Positions 13,311-18,431 of a stretch of 18,431 nt of DNA are shown here, piece by piece. This DNA comes from JBEAOO01 sp041164825 (GTDB lineage Bacteria; Pseudomonadota; Gammaproteobacteria; Burkholderiales; Burkholderiaceae_C). Position 1 is the first letter of the stretch; each line of letters opens with the position of its first letter. The notes below the pieces were generated by a model, which saw only the letters and a list, made by a program, of their open reading frames with translations, was not told the origin of the DNA and did not search any database. The translations under genes and the position numbers were made by a program. The stretch covers positions 1 through 18,431 of the forward strand of contig JBEAOO010000011.1 in NCBI GenBank assembly GCA_041164825.1, written 5' to 3'.

Positions 13311-15658
13311 CCTCCTGCATGCCCATTTCCACGCCCACACCCACGCGCCATTCCAAGCCCATTTCCAAGCATCGGCTTCACGTTCGCCCGTCTGTTCTGA
13401 CCCTGGCGCTGGTTGCCGCGCTGCACGGTGGTGCCGCCTGGGGGGTGGAGCCCTTTGTGCTCAAGGACATCCGCATCGAGGGCCTCGGTCGCACCGATGC
13501 CGGCGCCGTGTTTGCGGCATTGCCGTTTCGTGTGGGCGACACCTACAGCGACGAAAAAGGCTCGGCCGGCTTGCGGGCGCTGTTTGCCACCGGCCTGTTC
13601 CGCGACGCGCGGCTGCAGGTGAAAGACGGCGTGGTGGTGGTGGTGCTGGAAGAGCGCGCCACCATTGCGGCCATTGATTTTGTCGGCCTCAAAGAGTTCG
13701 ACAAAGACACCATGACCAAGGCCCTGAAGGACTTTGGCATTGGCGAAGGCATGCCCTTTGACAAAGCGCTGGCCGACCGCGCCGAGCAAGAATTGAAGCG
13801 CCAATACCTCACCCGAAGCCTGTATGGCGCCGAGGTCGCCACCAGCGTGACACCGCAAGACGACGAGCGCGTGCTCGTGACCTTCACGGTCAACGAAGGC
13901 GGCCCAGCGCGCATCAACCAAATCCGCATCCTCGGCAACAGCGCCTTCTCCGAGAGCACGCTGCGCGGTCTGCTCGACCTGAACGACGGCGGTTGGATGA
14001 ACTGGTACACCAAGGCCGACCGCTACTCGCGCACCAAGCTCAACGCCGACCTGGAAAACCTGCGCGCCTACTACCTGAACCGCGGCTACCTGGAGTTCCA
14101 GGTGGCGTCCACCCAGGTGTCGGTCTCGCCCGATAAACAAGACGTCAGCATCACGATCACCGTCAAAGAAGGCCAGCGCTACACCGTCACCGGTGTCACC
14201 CTCGAAGGTGACTACCTGGGCAAGAACGAGGTGTTCAAGTCGCTGGTGGTGGTGCGTCCGGGGCAGCCGTACCAGGCCGAGTCGGTCACCAACACCATCA
14301 AGGCCTTCACCGACCGTTTTGCCGCCTATGGCTACGCCTTCGCCCGGGTCGATGCGCAGCCCGACATCGACCGCAGCAACGGCCGCGTGCAGTTGCGCTT
14401 GGTGGCCGAGCCGCAGCGCCGCGTGTACGTGCGCCGCATCAGCATCGCGGGCAACTCACGCACCCGTGATGAGGTGATTCGCCGCGAATTCCGGCAGTTC
14501 GAATCGTCGTGGTACGACGGCGAGAAGATCAAGCTCTCGCGAGACCGCGTCAACCGCCTGGGTTACTTCGCCGATGTGAACATCGACACCACCGAAGTGC
14601 CGGGCACGCCCGACCAGGTGGACCTCACCGTCGAGGTGAAGGAGAAGCCGACCGGCAACCTGATGCTGGGTGCGGGCTTCTCCAGCGCCGAGCGCTTCTC
14701 GCTGTCAGCGGGCATCAAGCAAGAAAACGCATTTGGCTCGGGCAACTACCTGGGCCTGGAGCTCAACACCAGCAAGAGCGCCAAGACGATTGTGCTGAGC
14801 ACGGTGGACCCGTACTTCACCATCGATGGCATCTCGCGCGCCATTGATCTGTACTACCGCACCAGCCGACCGCTCAACACCAGCGGCAACGACTACAGCT
14901 TGGTGACGCCAGGGGCGTCAATCCGCTTCGGGGTGCCGTTCACTGAATACGACACGGTGTACTTCGGCATTGGCGCCGAGCGCACCGAGATCCGCGGTCA
15001 ACTGGGCCTGCCCGAGGTGTACGTGCGTTACCGCGAAAAGTACGGTGCCACGACCAGCAGCTTGCCCATTACCGTGGGCTGGACCCGAGACGGCCGAGAC
15101 AGCGCCTTGGTGCCCACCGACGGCCGCTACGAGCGCTTGAACCTTGATTGGGGCTTGCTCGGCGATTCGCGCTTCCTGCGCGCCAGCGCCCAGATCCAGC
15201 AATATTTCCCCATCACTCGCCAGTACACGCTGGGCGTGAACGCGGAGTTGGGCTGGGGCAAGGGGCTCAATGGCCGCGACTACCCCATCTTCAAGAACTT
15301 CTACGGTGGCGGCTTGGGCTCGGTGCGTGCGTTCGACCAGGGCTCACTCGGTCCCATCGACAGCACCGGTGCTTACGTGGGGGGCAACCGCCGCTTCAAC
15401 GTCAACAGTGAGTTGTACCTGCCCATTCCCGGCACGGGCAACGACCGCACGCTGCGCTGGTTTGCGTACCTCGACGCCGGCAATGTGTGGGGCGAGAGCG
15501 AGTCGATATCGCTCAAAGACATCCGGGCTTCGGCGGGTTTGGGCTTGAGCTGGGTGTCGCCGGTGGGGCCGCTGAAGTTCAGTTATGGCTCGCCGATCCG
15601 CTACCAGTCCAAGGATAGAATTCAACGACTGCAATTCCAAATTGGGACCGCCTTTTGA
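13307..15658 (+). CDS. bamA: Outer membrane protein assembly factor BamA
   Basis: Core of the BAM complex, which folds beta-barrel proteins into the outer membrane. 783 residues from ATG 13307, which overlaps the rseP stop as ATGA; ATG 13319 is an alternative four residues shorter. A signal peptide is visible, with a long basic N-region and the hydrophobic core SVLTLALVAALHGGA, cleaved near residue 46. Five POTRA domains span about residues 50-446, and the barrel follows from there to the C-terminal aromatic Phe, which matches the usual beta-signal ending. The conserved loop-6 VRGF motif reads VRAF here (Val673-Phe676), with the key Arg674 kept. The barrel, at about 337 residues, is shorter than in E. 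coli. Skp, which delivers substrates, follows directly. Confidence 0.98.
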   Translation: MTSCMPISTPTPTRHSKPISKHRLHVRPSVLTLALVAALHGGAAWGVEPFVLKDIRIEGLGRTDAGAVFAALPFRVGDTYSDEKGSAGLRALFATGLFRDARLQVKDGVVVVVLEERATIAAIDFVGLKEFDKDTMTKALKDFGIGEGMPFDKALADRAEQELKRQYLTRSLYGAEVATSVTPQDDERVLVTFTVNEGGPARINQIRILGNSAFSESTLRGLLDLNDGGWMNWYTKADRYSRTKLNADLENLRAYYLNRGYLEFQVASTQVSVSPDKQDVSITITVKEGQRYTVTGVTLEGDYLGKNEVFKSLVVVRPGQPYQAESVTNTIKAFTDRFAAYGYAFARVDAQPDIDRSNGRVQLRLVAEPQRRVYVRRISIAGNSRTRDEVIRREFRQFESSWYDGEKIKLSRDRVNRLGYFADVNIDTTEVPGTPDQVDLTVEVKEKPTGNLMLGAGFSSAERFSLSAGIKQENAFGSGNYLGLELNTSKSAKTIVLSTVDPYFTIDGISRAIDLYYRTSRPLNTSGNDYSLVTPGASIRFGVPFTEYDTVYFGIGAERTEIRGQLGLPEVYVRYREKYGATTSSLPITVGWTRDGRDSALVPTDGRYERLNLDWGLLGDSRFLRASAQIQQYFPITRQYTLGVNAELGWGKGLNGRDYPIFKNFYGGGLGSVRAFDQGSLGPIDSTGAYVGGNRRFNVNSELYLPIPGTGNDRTLRWFAYLDAGNVWGESESISLKDIRASAGLGLSWVSPVGPLKFSYGSPIRYQSKDRIQRLQFQIGTAF

Positions 15659-16170
15659 TGAAGACCGCGTTGGTGAAAAATGCGTTGGCCCTGTGTGTGG
15701 CCGCGTTCGCGCTGGGCGCTCAAGCTCAGGAGCTCAAGATTGGCTACGTCAACAGCGACCGCGTGCTGCGTGATGCTGTGCCGGCCAAGTCAGCCCAATC
15801 CAAGTTGGAGGCCGAGTTCGCCAAGCGCGAAAAAGACCTCAACGACGTGGGCAGTCGCATCAAGGCCGCGGGCGAGAAGCTCGACAAGGAAGGCCCCACG
15901 CTGGCCGAGTCCGAACGCAGCCGCCGCCAACGCGACCTGGTTGAGCAAGACCGCGACTTTCAGCGCAAGCGCCGCGAGTTCCAAGAAGACCTGAACCAGC
16001 GCAAGAACGAAGAGCTGGCCGCGGTGGTGGAGCGTGCCAACAAGGTCATCAAACAGATCTTCGAGACCGAAAAATACGACTTGATCATCCAAGAAGCGGT
16101 GTTTGCCGGCCCGCGGGTCGACATCACCGACAAGGTGATCAAGGGCCTCAACGCCCAGGGCGGCAAGTGA
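15658..16170 (+). CDS. skp: Periplasmic chaperone Skp/OmpH
   Basis: Holdase chaperone that keeps unfolded outer-membrane proteins soluble in the periplasm and hands them to BamA. 170 residues (E. coli 161). The signal peptide KTALVKNALALCVAAFALGA ends in AQA before QELKIGYVNSDRVL, the conserved first strand. The centre, about residues 45-130, is rich in Lys, Glu, Arg and Gln and fits the long coiled-coil tentacles of the Skp trimer. The end returns to the small beta body (YDLIIQEAVFAGPRVDITDKVI). ATG 15658 overlaps the bamA stop by one base (TGATG), indicating coupling. Confidence 0.95.
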   Translation: MKTALVKNALALCVAAFALGAQAQELKIGYVNSDRVLRDAVPAKSAQSKLEAEFAKREKDLNDVGSRIKAAGEKLDKEGPTLAESERSRRQRDLVEQDRDFQRKRREFQEDLNQRKNEELAAVVERANKVIKQIFETEKYDLIIQEAVFAGPRVDITDKVIKGLNAQGGK

Positions 16171-16173
16171 TCG

Positions 16174-17223
16174 GTGGGTGTGCGCACCACGCTGGGTGAC
16201 ATCGCTGCGGCGCTCGGCGCCGAGTTGATTGGTGACGGCGCCCACCCCATTGATCGCATCGGCCCGCTCGATGGCGCCACCCCAGGCACCATCGCGTTTC
16301 TGGCCAACCCCCGCTACCAGTCCCAGCTGACCCGCACCCTGGCTGGCGCGGTGATCGTGTCACCGGCCCTGCGCGACGCGGCTGCGGCCCGTGGCGCGGT
16401 GCTGGTGGTGCCCGACGCTTACCTCGGCTTCGCGCGCCTGACCCAATGGTGGGCCGCGCAGCGTCGCCCTGCTGCAGCGGCGGCCGTTCATCCGAGCGCG
16501 CTCATCGATGCTTCTGCCCGCGTGGGCGCCGGTGTCAACATCGGCCCGCTGGTGGTGATTGAGGCCGATGCGGTGCTGGAAGAGGGCGCCTCCATCGGTG
16601 CACACAGCGTGATCGGCCGAGGCGCTTCAGTGGGGGCCCACAGCCGCTTGGCACCGCGTGTCACCCTGGGGGCCGACTGCCATCTCGGCCAACGCTGCGT
16701 TGTGCACAGCGGTGTTGTTATCGGCGCCGATGGCTTTGGCTTTGCGCCGACCGAAGGCCGTTGGGAAAAAATCGAGCAGCTCGGCGGCGTGCGCATCGGC
16801 AACGATGTGGAGATTGGCGCCAACACCTGCATCGACCGCGGCGCGCTCGACGACACCGTGATCGACGACGGCGTGAAGCTCGACAACCTCATTCAAATCG
16901 GCCACAACGTGCGCATCGGTGCGCACACCGCCATGGCGGGTTGCGTGGGGGTGGCCGGCAGTGCCACCATTGGCGCGCACTGCACGGTGGGCGGCGGCGC
17001 CATCGTGCTGGGTCACCTGCGCTTGGCCGATGGCGTGCACATCTCTGCGGCCTCGGTGGTGACGCGCTCCATTTTGAAGCCCGGCCAGTACAGCGGCGTT
17101 TTCCCCATCGACGACAATGCGTCCTGGGAAAAGAATGCCGCCACCCTGCGCCAACTGCATGCCCTGCGCGATCGTCTGCGGGCTGTAGAGAAGACCCATA
17201 AAACAGAAAAGAACACACCATGA
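16174..17223 (+). CDS. lpxD: UDP-3-O-(3-hydroxyacyl)glucosamine N-acyltransferase
   Basis: Third step of lipid A synthesis: transfers a 3-hydroxyacyl chain from acyl carrier protein to the 2-amino group of UDP-3-O-acyl-glucosamine. 349 residues (E. coli 341). The N-terminal uridine-binding domain (through about residue 100) contains GTIAFLANPRY. It is followed by a left-handed beta helix of hexapeptide repeats such as IGADGF, IGNDVE and IGANTC. The catalytic base is His244 in QIGHN (E. coli His239). The start is GTG 16174, three bases after the skp stop; GTG 16180 is an equally plausible start, and neither has a clear Shine-Dalgarno sequence. The stop overlaps the fabZ start (ATGA). Confidence 0.97.
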   Translation: MGVRTTLGDIAAALGAELIGDGAHPIDRIGPLDGATPGTIAFLANPRYQSQLTRTLAGAVIVSPALRDAAAARGAVLVVPDAYLGFARLTQWWAAQRRPAAAAAVHPSALIDASARVGAGVNIGPLVVIEADAVLEEGASIGAHSVIGRGASVGAHSRLAPRVTLGADCHLGQRCVVHSGVVIGADGFGFAPTEGRWEKIEQLGGVRIGNDVEIGANTCIDRGALDDTVIDDGVKLDNLIQIGHNVRIGAHTAMAGCVGVAGSATIGAHCTVGGGAIVLGHLRLADGVHISAASVVTRSILKPGQYSGVFPIDDNASWEKNAATLRQLHALRDRLRAVEKTHKTEKNTP

Positions 17224-17666
17224 GCCGCCTCGACATCCACGCCATCCTCAAGCAACTCCCGCACCGCTACCCCATTTTGTTGGTGGACCGCGTGCTCGAG
17301 ATCGAGACCGGCAAGCGCATCATCGCGCTCAAGAACGTGACCATCAACGAGCCGTTTTTTGAAGGCCACTTCCCGCACCACCCGGTGATGCCGGGCGTGT
17401 TGATGCTCGAAGCGCTGGCGCAAGCTGCCGCGCTGCTGGCCTTTGACACCCTGGGCACCGTGCCCGACGAGAAGACCGTGTACTACTTCGCTGGCATCGA
17501 TGGTGCGCGCTTCAAGCGCCCCGTGGAGCCGGGCGACCAGCTCACGCTCGACGTGACGCTCGACCGCATGAAGTCGGGCATCTTCAAGTTCAAGGCGCGT
17601 GCGCTGGTGGGCACCGAGCTGGCCGTGGAGGCCGAGCTGATGTGCACCATGCGCACCATTGCTTGA
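17220..17666 (+). CDS. fabZ: 3-hydroxyacyl-[acyl-carrier-protein] dehydratase FabZ
   Basis: Dehydrates 3-hydroxyacyl-ACP to trans-2-enoyl-ACP in fatty acid elongation. It competes with LpxA and LpxD for the same 3-hydroxyacyl-ACP, which explains its place between them. 148 residues (E. coli 151), one hot-dog domain. The catalytic pair is His50 in GHFPHHPVMPGV and Glu64 in LMLEALAQ. LPHRYPILLVDRV is the typical N-terminus. ATG 17220 overlaps the lpxD stop by four bases. The upstream bases are A-rich rather than a strong Shine-Dalgarno sequence, so translation is probably coupled to lpxD. Confidence 0.98.
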   Translation: MSRLDIHAILKQLPHRYPILLVDRVLEIETGKRIIALKNVTINEPFFEGHFPHHPVMPGVLMLEALAQAAALLAFDTLGTVPDEKTVYYFAGIDGARFKRPVEPGDQLTLDVTLDRMKSGIFKFKARALVGTELAVEAELMCTMRTIA

Positions 17667-17678
17667 GGCGGCGAGGCC

Positions 17679-18431
17679 ATGGCGCAAGTCCATCCCACTG
17701 CCATCATCGAGCCCGGCGCCGAGCTGGGTGAGAACGTCACCGTCGGCCCCTACAGCATCGTGCGTGAGCACGTGCGTGTGGACGAAGGCACGAGCATCGG
17801 CCCGCACTGCGTGATCGAGGGCCGCACCACCATCGGCCGCGACAACCGCATCTTTCAGTTTTGCTCGATCGGTGCGGCGCCGCAGGACAAAAAGTACGCC
17901 GGCGAGCCGACCGAGCTGCACATCGGCCACCGCAACACCATCCGCGAGTTCTGCACCTTCAATCTCGGCACCGCGCAAGACGGCGGTGTGACCCGGCTGG
18001 GCGATGACAACTGGATGATGGCCTACGTGCACCTGGCGCACGACGCGCAGGTGGGCGACAAAACCATCTTCGCCAACAACGCGCAAATCGCTGGCCACGT
18101 GGTGGTGGGCGACTGGGTGATCTTGGGCGCCTACACCTGCGTGCACCAGTTCGTGAAGATCGGTGCCCACGCCATGACCGGCATGGGCACGGCGCTGCTG
18201 CAGGACGTGCCGCCGTTTGCCATGGTCAGCGGCAACCCGGCCGAGGCACGCACCATCAACCTCGAAGGCCTGAAGCGCCGCGGCTTCTCGGCCGAGCGCT
18301 TGGCCGCGGTGAAACAAATGCACCGCGCGATCTACCGCCAAGGCTTGTCGCTCGATGCGGCGCGCGTGGTGATTCAGGGCCTGGCGCCAACGCTGCCCGA
18401 GGCGGCGGACGACATCGCGATGATGGACCGA
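17679..18431 (+). CDS. lpxA: UDP-N-acetylglucosamine O-acyltransferase, 3' end missing
   Basis: First step of lipid A synthesis: transfers a 3-hydroxyacyl chain from acyl carrier protein to the 3-OH of UDP-GlcNAc. 251 codons are present with no stop before the right edge; with a usual family length of 255-262, about ten residues are missing. Hexapeptide repeats of the left-handed beta helix begin at HPTAIIEPGAELG. The catalytic base is His121 in HLAHD (E. coli His125). Position 169, which sets acyl chain length (Gly173 in E. coli, Met169 in Pseudomonas aeruginosa), is Met, predicting short C10-type chains. ATG 17679 lies 12 bases after the fabZ stop, with GAGG at 17665-17668. lpxB would be expected next. 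Confidence 0.98.
   Translation, partial: MAQVHPTAIIEPGAELGENVTVGPYSIVREHVRVDEGTSIGPHCVIEGRTTIGRDNRIFQFCSIGAAPQDKKYAGEPTELHIGHRNTIREFCTFNLGTAQDGGVTRLGDDNWMMAYVHLAHDAQVGDKTIFANNAQIAGHVVVGDWVILGAYTCVHQFVKIGAHAMTGMGTALLQDVPPFAMVSGNPAEARTINLEGLKRRGFSAERLAAVKQMHRAIYRQGLSLDAARVVIQGLAPTLPEAADDIAMMDR

Noticed and set aside
17013..18341. A 442-codon open frame on the minus strand opposite lpxD, fabZ and lpxA
   Set aside because: It is a shadow of three genes with intact motifs; the His/Val/Ala-rich translation reflects reversed hexapeptide-repeat codons.
1..18431. CRISPR array, prophage, insertion sequence or defence island
   Set aside because: No spaced direct repeats, transposase, integrase, nuclease or phage gene is visible; the right two thirds is a conserved housekeeping cluster.

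Overview
This window is a GC-rich piece of a bacterial chromosome, almost fully coding. It most likely comes from a betaproteobacterium of the order Burkholderiales, near the Comamonadaceae. That assignment is an inference from gene order, from the high-GC codon use and from protein features. The order rpsB-tsf-pyrH-frr-uppS-cdsA-dxr-rseP-bamA-skp-lpxD-fabZ-lpxA is the conserved proteobacterial essential-gene cluster. I see no CRISPR array, tRNA, rRNA, insertion sequence, prophage gene or toxin-antitoxin pair.

Left part (1-5571). A short-chain dehydrogenase resembling the dehydrogenase domain of peroxisomal multifunctional enzyme 2 runs rightward and is cut by the left edge. Facing it on the minus strand are a bifunctional NAD(P)H-hydrate repair enzyme (nnr), a 359-base gap with a 14-base inverted repeat and a possible terminator, a DadA-like FAD oxidoreductase, and an amidase-signature hydrolase. 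The last two are 35 bases apart and probably form one transcription unit. Their substrates cannot be read from the sequence.

Middle part (5572-9869). A divergent intergenic region carries an extended -10 promoter and a structured leader in front of rpsB (ribosomal protein S2). tsf (EF-Ts), pyrH (UMP kinase), frr (ribosome recycling factor) and uppS (undecaprenyl diphosphate synthase) follow. There is one clear intrinsic terminator between rpsB and tsf. Hairpins or palindromes lie in the tsf-pyrH, pyrH-frr and frr-uppS gaps, so expression may step down along the cluster.

Right part (9872-18431). cdsA, dxr, rseP, bamA, skp, lpxD, fabZ and lpxA are packed with overlaps or gaps of at most 23 bases, as in a single operon. 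They make the envelope: CDP-diacylglycerol for phospholipids (cdsA), isoprenoid precursor (dxr, feeding uppS), the sigma-E pathway site-2 protease (rseP), outer-membrane protein assembly (bamA, skp), and lipid A acylation (lpxD, fabZ, lpxA). lpxA runs off the right edge.

I found no undescribed system. The points most worth a second look are Met169 in LpxA (predicts short 3-hydroxyacyl chains on lipid A), the rpsB promoter and leader, the series of intergenic hairpins, a VRAF instead of VRGF motif in BamA, and the inverted repeat upstream of nnr.
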